Below, in pieces: positions 7,988 to 16,129 of a DNA stretch of 64,000 bases (positions within the stretch are counted from its first letter, which is position 1; each line of letters begins with the position of its first letter). The stretch spans positions 1-64,000 of the forward strand of contig JADFFQ010000011.1 of the NCBI GenBank assembly GCA_022568135.1. The letters run 5' to 3'. The position numbers were made by a program, and so were the translations under genes. Below the pieces are notes generated by a model. That model was not told the origin of the DNA, searched no databases, and was given only the letters and a program-made list of their open reading frames with translations. The stretch is from Planctomycetota bacterium (GTDB lineage Bacteria; Planctomycetota; Phycisphaerae; Phycisphaerales; SM1A02).

Positions 7988-8782
7988 ATGTGGGTCGCCC
8001 TCGTCCAGTTTGATATCGCCTGGGAGGACAAGCCGGCCAACCACGCCACGATCGAGCGGATGCTCATCGAGGCCGGCGTTGAACCGGGCGCCTACGTGCT
8101 TCTGCCGGAGCTCGGCGACACCGGGTTCAGCTTCAACCTCGACGCGATCATTGATGAGCAAACGCTCACTTGGGCCACCGAACTGGCCGAACGCAAACGC
8201 ATCTGGCTGCAACCCGGGTTCGCGGAGCGATCAGATGACGGCAAGGGCAGGAATTGCGCTGCGATCATCTCGCCAACGGGCGAAGTGCTCGGTATCTACC
8301 GCAAGGTCCATCCATTCAGCTATGGCAAGGAGGCTGAGCATTACACCGGTGGCGACGAGCTGTTGATTCGATCCTGCGGCGGCACAGCGGTGTGCCCGAT
8401 GATCTGCTACGACCTGCGGTTCCCGGAGCTGTGGCGGATCGCCGCTACGGCCGGGGCCGAGCTGTACACCACGGCCGCCAATTGGCCGGACGCCAGACAA
8501 TCACATTGGCGGGCCCTGCTCATCGCGCGCGCGATCGAAAACCAGGCGTTCGTTGTAGGCGTCAACCGCGTTGGGTCGGACCCTCATTTGCACTACGTCG
8601 GCGGATCGATCATCGTCTCGCCGAAAGGTGATGTGGTTGCTGAAGCCGGCTGTGAGCCGATCGTGCTGACCGCCCAGCTCGATCTCGACGCGCTGCGTCG
8701 GTGGCGCGGCCAGTTTCCAGCGCTACGCGACCTCCACCGCGAGCTTCTGGGAGCGATCCCAGTCGATGCGTCGCCACCTTGA
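7988..8782 (+). CDS. Carbon-nitrogen hydrolase (omega-amidase/Nit2-like)
   Basis: A 264-residue nitrilase-superfamily protein with the full catalytic triad: Glu41 in LLPELGDTGF, Lys106 in YRKVHPF and Cys140 in MICYDLRFPE. Length and the signatures match the omega-amidase/YafV branch, which hydrolyses alpha-ketoglutaramate or alpha-ketosuccinamate, but the substrate is inferred only from resemblance. Translation seems to begin at ATG 7988 without a recognisable Shine-Dalgarno, directly abutting the divergent gene's start. Confidence 0.87.
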   Translation: MWVALVQFDIAWEDKPANHATIERMLIEAGVEPGAYVLLPELGDTGFSFNLDAIIDEQTLTWATELAERKRIWLQPGFAERSDDGKGRNCAAIISPTGEVLGIYRKVHPFSYGKEAEHYTGGDELLIRSCGGTAVCPMICYDLRFPELWRIAATAGAELYTTAANWPDARQSHWRALLIARAIENQAFVVGVNRVGSDPHLHYVGGSIIVSPKGDVVAEAGCEPIVLTAQLDLDALRRWRGQFPALRDLHRELLGAIPVDASPP

Positions 8783-8837
8783 TTCGTCGATGCCTTTGTG
8801 CCTTGCTGCCTCGATGACTATGTGCGTTGATGCCGAC

Positions 8838-8879
8838 CCGGGTCTTCCTCGTCCGCCACGGCGGACTCGTCAGACCCGG
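8838..8879. repeat. Compound hairpin, relative of the sucB in-frame element
   Basis: Outer arms CCGGGTCT (8838-8845) and AGACCCGG (8872-8879) enclose inner arms GTCCGC (8851-8856) and GCGGAC (8861-8866). Its reverse complement shares the words GGCGGACGAGGAAG and CCGGGTC with the coding element at 50122-50173. Confidence 0.7.
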
Positions 8880-8973
8880 CTTCGCACGATGCCTTGATGC
8901 TTCGGCGCCTTCGTGCCTTCTTCCCCTTTGCGTCTCTATCGTGAATCTTCCTTGACCAGCGTCCTGGGCCCGC

Positions 8974-9001
8974 TTGACATCCGCATGTCGCGCCTTAGCC
9001 T
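8974..9001 (+). promoter_or_regulatory. Promoter of tRNA-Phe
   Basis: A consensus -35 TTGACA (8974-8979), a 16-base spacer and a weak -10 TAGCCT (8996-9001), ending 32 bases before the tRNA. The spacing equals that at tRNA-His. Confidence 0.5.
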
Positions 9002-9033
9002 TGAGCGTGGCTCGGTTGAGAGCTGAGCAACGC

Positions 9034-9107
9034 GGCGAGGTAGCTCAGCATGGTAGAGCACCGCACTGAAAATGCGGGTGTCGGCGGTTCAAGTCCGCCC
9101 CTCGCCA
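9034..9107 (+). tRNA. tRNA-Phe (GAA)
   Basis: Acceptor GGCGAGG pairs perfectly with CCTCGCC (9100-9106), discriminator A at 9107. Anticodon stem CCGCA/TGCGG encloses CTGAAAA, anticodon GAA. T-stem GGCGG/CCGCC with loop TTCAAGT. CCA is not encoded. Confidence 0.97.
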
Positions 9108-9176
9108 TTGCATTGTAAGGCCCGCACCGGCGGGGGGAATGACGCGTTGGCTGTCTTGCGATGTCCAGCGGTCGCA

Positions 9177-9686
9177 TCATGCCGGGAGGTCGCGACTGCC
9201 CGACTCCAGCCGGCGATCCAGCGTCTCATCATCCACGGACTCCGGCGTCATGCCGGGTAGCGGATAGCGCTTGGACAAGGCCCGACCCAATGCTGACGGT
9301 TCGGCCATCACGAAGAAGACGGGCACGCCGACGACGTTCGTGGCGAACCGCAGGGCCCGGCGCAGGTGGCGCTGCGTCGTGGCGACGATCATTTCCCGGC
9401 CATCAAAACGAATCGGCAGAATCCGAAACTGCCAGGCTTGGCGGCGGGTGATCAGGCCGGCTGCCTGCTCGTCGAAGACCTCGACGGCAGGATCGACCGT
9501 CCGCGTCAGGCCGGCGTACTGTCGGGCCCACGCCTCCTCGATCCGCTGAGGATCGACGCCAAAGAGCCGCTCCGCGAGCAGCCCGAACGGCTCGCCGGTC
9601 GTCTGCTGCTGGGCGACAATGCGGTCGACCTGCTGGGTGTCCAGCACGCCGCGTTCGACTAAGAGTTGTCCAAGTCGGGTCTCCAT
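9177..9686 (-). CDS. GspE/MshE N-terminal domain protein without ATPase
   Basis: A 169-residue protein that looks like the type II secretion/type IV pilus ATPase N-terminal domain (METRLGQLLVERGVLDTQQVDRIVAQQQ, then FGLLAERLFGVD, then RRQAWQFRILPIRFDGREMIVA). In some relatives this fold binds cyclic di-GMP. No Walker motifs follow, so it is a stand-alone domain. I chose ATG 9686 because GGGAGGGG sits directly upstream; an in-frame extension upstream to 10067 looks non-coding. It may be a regulatory or assembly partner of a secretion system. A secretin is encoded at 38152-40944, but any link is inference. Confidence 0.7.
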   Translation of the reverse strand: METRLGQLLVERGVLDTQQVDRIVAQQQTTGEPFGLLAERLFGVDPQRIEEAWARQYAGLTRTVDPAVEVFDEQAAGLITRRQAWQFRILPIRFDGREMIVATTQRHLRRALRFATNVVGVPVFFVMAEPSALGRALSKRYPLPGMTPESVDDETLDRRLESGSRDLPA

Positions 9687-9996
9687 CACCCCTCCCACAG
9701 CTGGGTCGGCCTCGGTCACAACCGGCCTGTCCGCTCCAGGTATCGGCTGCAAGATACGTAATGCCATTGAGTTAGAGTCATTTGACCCACGGTATGGCGC
9801 TTGAAGAACTGGCCTGTAGCGGCTGGCCGGTGCTGGTAAGTTGCACTGCATGTCGCTAGGGTTCGCCCGCTTCGCACAGACGGCGCAGGCCGCATGGTTG
9901 CGGCACCGGTGGGTACTGGCCGGCACCCCCCCGAACTGCCGATGTTGATGGACTCCGGTCCGGAACCCGGGCTGATTGCGCCCGTATACCCTCTCC
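9687..9996. other. Divergent intergenic region, nothing recognised
   Basis: About 310 bp between the GspE-N gene and the exporter gene. I see no tRNA, convincing promoter or hairpin. Open frames here are poorly conserved-looking extensions of the flanking genes. Confidence 0.5.
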
Positions 9997-12747
9997 ATGC
10001 ACGAACGCATCCGCGACATCCTCCTGGGCCGCTGGGGGCATTTCGTGGCCTCGCATCCGAAGCTCACTTTGTCGCTATGCGCGCTGCTGGCGGCGGGAAG
10101 CGTTGTGCTGACCGCGACCGGTCTGGAGTTTCACGCCGACCGCAGCGAACTGATTGATCCGCAAGCGACCTGGAACAAACAATACATCCAGTACAAGGAG
10201 AACTTCCCGCACGCCAACGACGTGTACGTGGTTCTCGATGGCGCACGGGACGATGCGGCGATTGATGACCTTGCCCGGACGATCGCCCATGGCCTGAGAG
10301 CCGACAGCCGAGTCGCCGCCGCCGATGCCGGCTTTGATCTCGGCTCCGCCGGCGCAAAGTTCTTCGCGCTAGCTGGGCGTGAGCAGTTTGACCGGACGCT
10401 CGATGACCTCGCAACCGCACGCCGAATCGTTGCGGCCCCCAACGCCAACGCCGCCCTGGGCGTGCTTCTGGCCGACTTGAGTCGGCAGCAGGGCGACCCA
10501 AGCGCCCTGGACCGGTTGGACCAATTCCTTGCACCCTATCTGGCCGCGGCTCACGATACGCCGGCGGACTTCGATTTCCTTCTGCCGACTCATTCGAATT
10601 GGCAGCCGCTTGCCAGCTCCGACGGCGCGGGCCGCTTGCGATTTGTCCGCGTGCGCCTAGACGAACACAGCAACGGCGTGACCGGGCTCGGCTCAACACT
10701 GACCCGGCTACGGCAATCCGTCGCCTCGATCGTCGCCCGGAGCCCACAGCCTCGGACCGACTGGGGCATCACCGGCATCCCGGCCATCGAATCCGACGAG
10801 ACCACGCAGGCGATTGAGGATACGACGATCGCATCAGTGCTGGCGATCGCTCTGATCACGCTGGTGATGTTTGTGGCCTTTCGCGGGCTGACCGTTCCTC
10901 TGCTGGCGGCCGGGGCACTGCTCATCGGCATGACCTGGAGCTTCGGCTGGCTGATCATCTCCGTCGGCCATCTGCAGCTTCTTTCCGTGGTGTTCTCCGT
11001 CATCCTGCTGGGCCTGGGGATCGACTTCGCCCTGCTGTTCGTATCGCGGCTGGAACTGGTGCAGGATGAACATGCGGACCTGGCCTCGGCCACCGCGCGA
11101 GTCTTTCGGGGGATGGGTCCGGGCATGGTGACGGGGGCGGTGACCACGGCCGCTGCGTTCGCGGCCATCGCCCTGACCAGCTTTCGGGGCATGGCCGAGA
11201 TGGGCATCATCGCGGCGGGCGGGATCCTGCTGTGTCTCATTGCGGTGCTCAGCGCGTTTCCCGCCTTGCTGGCCCTCACGGGCCGCTGGAAGCGCATCAT
11301 CCGCCACCGACCCGGCGGCGAGACCGCTCACTTTGCCCGCGGTCGGCTCAATCTCGTGGACCGCTACCCGTTGGCGACGCTGCTTCTGGCCGGGGCGGTC
11401 GTGATCAGCCTGGTCTGGATGGCTCGAAGCGTCTCCTACGACCCCAACGTGCTGAACCTCCAATCCGCCAACGTCGAGTCCGTCAAATGGGAGAAGCGCA
11501 TCGCGGATGAAGATGCCCGCAGCGTGTGGAGCGCGGTCGTGGTGGCCTCGCCGGAACAGGCCCCGCAGTTGGCCGACCGGCTTCGCCAGGCGCCGGGTGT
11601 TTCCGATATCGGCGCGATGGGCATGCTCTTTCCACCGGATCGGGCCGAACGCAGGCAGTTGATCGCCGAGCTTCGCACGAAAACCATCGACCAGCCGCGC
11701 GCCGAGGGGAGCCTGACAGGTGTGCTGGGGCAACTAACCGTGGCACGAGTCGGGCTGTTGCTTCGGGCCCGCTCGGTGCCCCCCGACGTCAAAGCCAGGC
11801 TCACCGCGACGGCCGTGCGCATCGCCGAATCCGTCAACGCCGCGCAACAACTCACGGCGACCGCCCAAAGCCGAGCGTGGGGCCGGCTCAACGACGAGTT
11901 TCTCCATGCCCGAGATCAACTTGCAGACTGGCTGGATGCAGCGCTGGCGGATCGGGCGCCGGGGCCCTGGGACCTGCCGGCCGTGCTGCGTGATCCGTGG
12001 GTCGGCAAGGACGGCTCCTGGTTGCTGCTGGTCTACCCCGATGCCGATGAGCAGCAGCGCTCAATACTGGCTCCGGACCGGCTGGGTCCGTTTGTTGAAT
12101 CAATGCGGGCCGCGCTGGCCGGCACCGGCGTTGAAGTGATCGGGCCGCCCGTGCAAATCTATGAGTCCAGCGAGCTGATCAAGAAGGCGTACATCCAGGC
12201 GGCGTGTTACGCGATCGCCGCGATCCTCGTGCTTCTGTTGCTTGACTTCCGCCGGTTGGCGGACGCGTTGTGCGCGATGATGCCGGTCGCATTCGGGTTC
12301 GTCGGCGCCTTCGGGCTGATGGGCTTGTTCGGCGTGCCGTTGAACTTCGCGAACATGATCATCCTTCCCATCCTCTTCGGGATCGGGGTCAATGCCGGAG
12401 TCCATATGGTGCACCGTTGGCGGGCGGAACCGTTCGGCCGGCCGGCCGGGCTCAGCGGGGCCACTGGGCGCGGGATCAGCCTCACCATGCTCACCACCAT
12501 GATCGGCTTCGGTTGCCTGCTGCTCGCCCAGCACCGCGGCATCCGATCGCTGGGCTTCGTGATGGTCATGGGTCTGGGCGTGACCTTGCTGGCCTGCTAC
12601 ACCGTGTTGCCCGCTGCTTTGCGCTGGCGGACGCGGGCGGTGGCCCAGGCCGTAGCCGAACCTCGCGGCCAAACGCTGCGGGCCGCCCGGCTGGGAACAA
12701 CCCGCCACTGGCAGCAAACATCGACAAGCTGGCGCAAGAGCGCGTAG
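9997..12747 (+). CDS. MMPL/RND-superfamily exporter (HpnN-like)
   Basis: A 916-residue inner-membrane protein with the duplicated MMPL layout: one N-terminal helix (LTLSLCALLAAG), a large periplasmic loop (about residues 40-265), a helix cluster (about 275-430), another helix near 455-475, a second periplasmic loop, and a final cluster (about 730-885). The motif GLGIDFALLFVSR in the first half, mirrored by GIGVNAGVHMVHRW in the second, is typical of the family's transmembrane helix 4 region. Relatives export lipids, hopanoids or other hydrophobic compounds; the substrate here is not evident. ATG 9997 gives the family-like N-terminus MHERIRDILL. No membrane-fusion protein or outer-membrane channel is adjacent, as usual for MMPL types. 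Confidence 0.85.
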   Translation: MHERIRDILLGRWGHFVASHPKLTLSLCALLAAGSVVLTATGLEFHADRSELIDPQATWNKQYIQYKENFPHANDVYVVLDGARDDAAIDDLARTIAHGLRADSRVAAADAGFDLGSAGAKFFALAGREQFDRTLDDLATARRIVAAPNANAALGVLLADLSRQQGDPSALDRLDQFLAPYLAAAHDTPADFDFLLPTHSNWQPLASSDGAGRLRFVRVRLDEHSNGVTGLGSTLTRLRQSVASIVARSPQPRTDWGITGIPAIESDETTQAIEDTTIASVLAIALITLVMFVAFRGLTVPLLAAGALLIGMTWSFGWLIISVGHLQLLSVVFSVILLGLGIDFALLFVSRLELVQDEHADLASATARVFRGMGPGMVTGAVTTAAAFAAIALTSFRGMAEMGIIAAGGILLCLIAVLSAFPALLALTGRWKRIIRHRPGGETAHFARGRLNLVDRYPLATLLLAGAVVISLVWMARSVSYDPNVLNLQSANVESVKWEKRIADEDARSVWSAVVVASPEQAPQLADRLRQAPGVSDIGAMGMLFPPDRAERRQLIAELRTKTIDQPRAEGSLTGVLGQLTVARVGLLLRARSVPPDVKARLTATAVRIAESVNAAQQLTATAQSRAWGRLNDEFLHARDQLADWLDAALADRAPGPWDLPAVLRDPWVGKDGSWLLLVYPDADEQQRSILAPDRLGPFVESMRAALAGTGVEVIGPPVQIYESSELIKKAYIQAACYAIAAILVLLLLDFRRLADALCAMMPVAFGFVGAFGLMGLFGVPLNFANMIILPILFGIGVNAGVHMVHRWRAEPFGRPAGLSGATGRGISLTMLTTMIGFGCLLLAQHRGIRSLGFVMVMGLGVTLLACYTVLPAALRWRTRAVAQAVAEPRGQTLRAARLGTTRHWQQTSTSWRKSA

Positions 12748-12784
12748 CGGCGACCGTCTCCCGGCTCGGATAGAAGGTGCGATG

Positions 12785-14158
12785 CTATGTTGCTCCCGCC
12801 CCTTGAGGACTTGACTCCGGAGCGTCCCATTCTCGTTTCACCGCTTCGCGCGGGTCGAGGCCGTTGATCCGAATCCTCGCCCCCTGAGCGAGTAGCTCAT
12901 CCACCTGACGGCGACCGATCCGCACCGTCAGCTCCGCCTTGCCGTCGCCGTAGCGACGATCGAGCACCTCGGCCCGCTTCTCCAGGAACGCGATCGTCTT
13001 GCCGTCGGACATCGGCGTCGTGACTTTCACCTGCCGTACCTCACCGCGCACTTCTGTGCGCACGACCTCTGCAAGAGCATCGAGTCCGTCGCCGGCGGCG
13101 GCGCTGATCGGCACCGCGTCGGGATAGCGGTTCAGCCATACCAGGAGCTCGCGGTCATCGTCCAGCCGATCGATCTTGTTGAGCCCAAGAACGCGGGGCT
13201 GGTCAGCGGCGCCGATTTCATCGAGGGTTCGATACACCGTCTCCAACTGCATGGGGGCGTTGGGATCGGCCACATCGAGCACGATGATCAGCAATTGCGC
13301 GAATACCGTCTCCTCCAACGTCGACCGAAACGACGCGACGAGATGGTGGGGCAGATCGTGAATGAAACCGACGGTGTCGGAGAGCATCACGGCATTGGCC
13401 CCGTCGAGATCCCATCGCTCGACCCGCGTGGAAAGTGTTGCGAACAATCTGCGGTGCGTGAACGCCCCGCCGGCCGTGAGGCGGTTGAACAGCGTGGACT
13501 TACCGGCGTTGGTGTATCCAACCAGGCCAACGGTGAAATAGTCGATGTTGCGGCGCTGGACCTCGCGTGCCTTTCGCCCCTGGATTCTGCCCAGCTCCCG
13601 CTTGAGCTGGCGGAGCCGCTGCTGAACCAGCCGGCGGTCGATCTCCAACTGTTTCTCACCCGGGCCGCGCGTGCCGATGCCGACCGGAGCGCCGCCGGCA
13701 ACCTGTTCCAGATGGCTCCACATCGCCCGCAACCGTGGATAGGTGTATTCGAGCTGAGCGATCTCGACCTGGATCTTGGCTGCATGGGTGGCGGCACGAT
13801 TGGCGAAGATGTCGAGAATCAGCTCGCTTCGATCCACGACCTTGCACTGGGTCGCTTCCTCAACGGCTCTGATCTGAGCCGGCGATAGATCATTGTCAAA
13901 GATGACCAGCGACGCGGCGGTCGTGCCGACCAGCCCGGCCAGCTCTTGGGTCTTGCCCTTGCCCAGATACGTCTTGCCGCTGGGCAGTCGGCGATTCTGG
14001 ACCAGCTCGCCCACCACCTCCGCCCCAGCGGTCTCCGCCAGAGCCCGCAGCTCGCTGAATGGATCGCTCGCATCGACGTAGCGACCCGGCAGGTGAACGG
14101 CGACAAGCACCGCCCGCTCCGCTGCGACGCTGATTTGTTCGCGTTGAATCTCTGACAT
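12785..14158 (-). CDS. hflX: GTPase HflX
   Basis: A 457-residue ribosome-associated GTPase; in E. coli HflX splits stalled 70S ribosomes after heat stress. GTPase motifs are G1 in VGYTNAGKSTLF, G3 DTVGF and G4 NKID. The N-terminal HflX domain is present (GSGK-type signature replaced by SGKTYLGKGK; FDNDLSPAQIRAVEEAT; DRSELILDIF), with a linker helix and a C-terminal domain. I chose ATG 14158 (MSEIQREQ) with GGGGA upstream instead of the upstream in-frame extension. It is divergent from tsaD. Confidence 0.92.
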   Translation of the reverse strand: MSEIQREQISVAAERAVLVAVHLPGRYVDASDPFSELRALAETAGAEVVGELVQNRRLPSGKTYLGKGKTQELAGLVGTTAASLVIFDNDLSPAQIRAVEEATQCKVVDRSELILDIFANRAATHAAKIQVEIAQLEYTYPRLRAMWSHLEQVAGGAPVGIGTRGPGEKQLEIDRRLVQQRLRQLKRELGRIQGRKAREVQRRNIDYFTVGLVGYTNAGKSTLFNRLTAGGAFTHRRLFATLSTRVERWDLDGANAVMLSDTVGFIHDLPHHLVASFRSTLEETVFAQLLIIVLDVADPNAPMQLETVYRTLDEIGAADQPRVLGLNKIDRLDDDRELLVWLNRYPDAVPISAAAGDGLDALAEVVRTEVRGEVRQVKVTTPMSDGKTIAFLEKRAEVLDRRYGDGKAELTVRIGRRQVDELLAQGARIRINGLDPREAVKREWDAPESSPQGAGAT

Positions 14159-14451
14159 GCGTCCCCGCCGAGCGCGCCGCCTGGGCCGGGCCGGCTCTCC
14201 ATTGTACCCACAGCGGTCGGCCACCGGCCTGGGGCTCACGTGCCGCACGGTTGGTCGAGGCTCAAGGTTGACGCTCGCCTTGATCGTCAATTCCGAACCC
14301 TACAATGGCATTGAAGAGTTCGCCCGCGCGAACGCATGCGATCTTCCCCACGGGCACTTGTTCGGGACGATCGCATTCGAGGCGGCGGGCCGGCCTTCGA
14401 CCCCGGCCGGCGTCGCAACTCCCCCATCGACTCCAACCGGAGGCAAGCGTC

Positions 14452-15525
14452 ATCGTAAGCGAACCGATTATCCTGGGGATCGAAACGAGTTGCGATGAGA
14501 CCGCCGCGGCCGTGGTGCAGTGCGGGACACGGGTTCGCAGTAACGTGATCGCCACCCAGCATGAATTGCATCGGCGATATACGGGCGTCGTGCCGGAGAT
14601 CGCCAGCCGGGCGCACCTCCAGCGCATCGTCCCGGTCATTCGCGAAGCGCTGAGCATGGCCGGCATCGGCTACGACAACCTTGATGCGGTGGCGGTGGGA
14701 CATCGCCCGGGGCTGATCGGTTCGCTGCTGGTGGCCACGTCCGCGGCCAAGGCCCTGGCCTGGTCGCTGGGCGTTCCGCTGGTGGGGATCGACCACATTG
14801 TCGCTCACCTCCACGCGGGGCTGCTCGACGCCGAGCCGGTAGAGTTTCCCGCCATCGGGCTGGTCGTCTCCGGCGGCCATACCAGCCTGTTTCTCGTGCA
14901 CCGCCCACTCGAGGTCGACCTGCTGGGCAAGACGATCGACGACGCGGCCGGCGAGGCGTTTGACAAGGCCGCGGTCATCCTGGGCCTGGGCTATCCCGGC
15001 GGGCCCGCTCTCGATGGGTTGGCGCAAACCGGAAGCGACCGCGCTTGCGACCTTCCCGTCGCCATGCTCGGCCGTGACAGCCTGGACTTTTCATTCAGCG
15101 GTCTGAAGACCGCACTGCTCTATGCCGTGTGCGGCCAGCCGCAGCGCCGTGGCCGCGGTCACGCCTTCCCGCGCGACGCCTCACAACTCACGCAGCAGCA
15201 GAAAGCCAACTTTGCGGCCTCGTTTCAACGAGCAGCGGTAACCGCGATCATGCGCAAGCTCATGCGCGCGCTGGAGCGTTTCGATGTCCGCACACTGCTC
15301 GTCGGCGGCGGAGTCAGCGCCAACAGCCGCCTCCGCGCCGAACTGGGTGAGCTGGCGCAGCGACGCGGGCTCGACCTTCGATTGCCAAAGACGGAGTATT
15401 GCCTGGACAATGCGGCGATGATTGCAGGACTCGCCGCCGCCAAATTTGCCGCTGGCGATTTCGATGACTGGTCACTGTCCGCATCGACGCAAAGCGAGAT
15501 CGCCGACGGGCGTGTAATCGTATGA
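14452..15525 (+). CDS. tsaD: tRNA N6-adenosine threonylcarbamoyltransferase TsaD, apparently ATC-initiated
   Basis: Transfers the threonylcarbamoyl group to A37 of ANN-decoding tRNAs (t6A) with TsaB, TsaC and TsaE. About 357 residues: ILGIETSCDETAAAVV at the N-terminus, metal-binding HIVAH, VSGGHTSL, and DNAAMIAGL near the end. There is no ATG, GTG or TTG near the conserved N-terminus. A perfect GGAGG at 14439-14443 is followed 8 bases later by ATC (14452), giving IVSEPIILGIETS, the right length for the family. The only canonical in-frame starts (ATG 14305, TTG 14311) add about 49 residues of non-family, Arg/Pro-rich sequence. ATC initiation or a base error are both possible. Confidence 0.88.
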   Translation: MVSEPIILGIETSCDETAAAVVQCGTRVRSNVIATQHELHRRYTGVVPEIASRAHLQRIVPVIREALSMAGIGYDNLDAVAVGHRPGLIGSLLVATSAAKALAWSLGVPLVGIDHIVAHLHAGLLDAEPVEFPAIGLVVSGGHTSLFLVHRPLEVDLLGKTIDDAAGEAFDKAAVILGLGYPGGPALDGLAQTGSDRACDLPVAMLGRDSLDFSFSGLKTALLYAVCGQPQRRGRGHAFPRDASQLTQQQKANFAASFQRAAVTAIMRKLMRALERFDVRTLLVGGGVSANSRLRAELGELAQRRGLDLRLPKTEYCLDNAAMIAGLAAAKFAAGDFDDWSLSASTQSEIADGRVIV

Positions 15526-16055
15526 ATCTCACGATGACCACGGTGGCCGGCCGTCACCCGGCATCCATTTCCAGCGCCGAATTGCACAAACAGTGTCGAA
15601 TCACCTTCGGCCGTGCCACCGGCCCCGGCGGTCAGCGCCGCAACAAGGTCGAAACAGCGGTGCGTATCACTCATCTGCCGACCGGGATCATTGCCGGCGC
15701 CAGCGAGCGACGCAGCCAGCTACAGAATCAACACACGGCCGAGCGCCGTCTGCGACTCAAGCTCGCCCGGCAAGTCCGCACCGCAGTCGATCCACGAAGC
15801 TACCAGCCGAGCGAACGATGGCAGCGGCGCCGCCAGGGACCGAAGATGCCGGTCAACCCGAAGAACCGCGACTATCCGGCGCTGCTGGCCGAGGCGCTGG
15901 ACGTCATCGTCGCCAAGGGATTCGATGTCGGCGGGGCGGCTGGTATTGGGGGGATCACCATGTCTCAACTCGCTCGACTGATCCGCCACGACCGCCAGGC
16001 CTTCGCGATGGTCAACGACGGCCGCACCGCCCGCGGACTGCCCGCGCTAAAGTGA
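15522..16055 (+). CDS. Peptide-chain-release-factor-like protein (GGQ domain only)
   Basis: A 177-residue protein with the RF-1 catalytic domain: GPGGQ at residues 34-38 followed by RRNKVETAVRITHLPTGI and the basic helix QLQNQHTAERRLRLKLARQ. It lacks the stop-codon-recognition domains of RF1/RF2, so it should hydrolyse peptidyl-tRNA without codon reading, as ArfB/YaeJ does in ribosome rescue. Unlike ArfB, it carries about 65 C-terminal residues that I do not recognise (from about NPKNRDYPALLAEAL to the end), including a helical LARLIRHDRQAF segment. ATG overlaps the tsaD stop by 4 bp (ATGA); a second ATG lies at 15534. Coupling to tsaD fits a translation-quality role. Confidence 0.8.
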   Translation: MNLTMTTVAGRHPASISSAELHKQCRITFGRATGPGGQRRNKVETAVRITHLPTGIIAGASERRSQLQNQHTAERRLRLKLARQVRTAVDPRSYQPSERWQRRRQGPKMPVNPKNRDYPALLAEALDVIVAKGFDVGGAAGIGGITMSQLARLIRHDRQAFAMVNDGRTARGLPALK

Positions 16056-16080
16056 GGCTGTAGCGATGGAGGCTTGCCAA

Positions 16081-16107
16081 TAGCCGCGGGCGGAAACCCG
16101 CGGTCTA
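16081..16107. repeat. Palindrome before the amidohydrolase gene
   Basis: TAG-CCGCGGG-CGGAAA-CCCGCGG-T-CTA. Stem of 7 bp with complementary TAG/CTA ends. It ends about 22 bp before the ATG at 16130. It belongs to the TAGCC...GGCTA palindromes scattered in the window. Confidence 0.65.
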
Positions 16108-16129
16108 CGCAGCTCGCTACGATCAGGGC

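Larger units (their letters stand above)
8783..9033. other. Intergenic stretch before tRNA-Phe, low-complexity and palindromic
   Basis: No gene seen. It holds degenerate copies of a GCCT(C/T)GATG-type word also found in tandem at 17456-17503, a compound hairpin (8838-8879) and the tRNA-Phe promoter. Confidence 0.6.

Noticed and set aside
8783-8933. CRISPR-like or tandem array before tRNA-Phe
   Set aside because: The repeated words are short, degenerate and lack spacers of constant length.
9687-10067. N-terminal extension of the GspE-N protein
   Set aside because: The extra residues are Arg/Cys-rich and unlike the family, while GGGAGGGG precedes the internal ATG at 9686.
10834-11733. Long minus-strand open frames inside the MMPL gene
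   Set aside because: They are antisense shadows of a GC-rich gene; compositions are skewed and no family motif appears.
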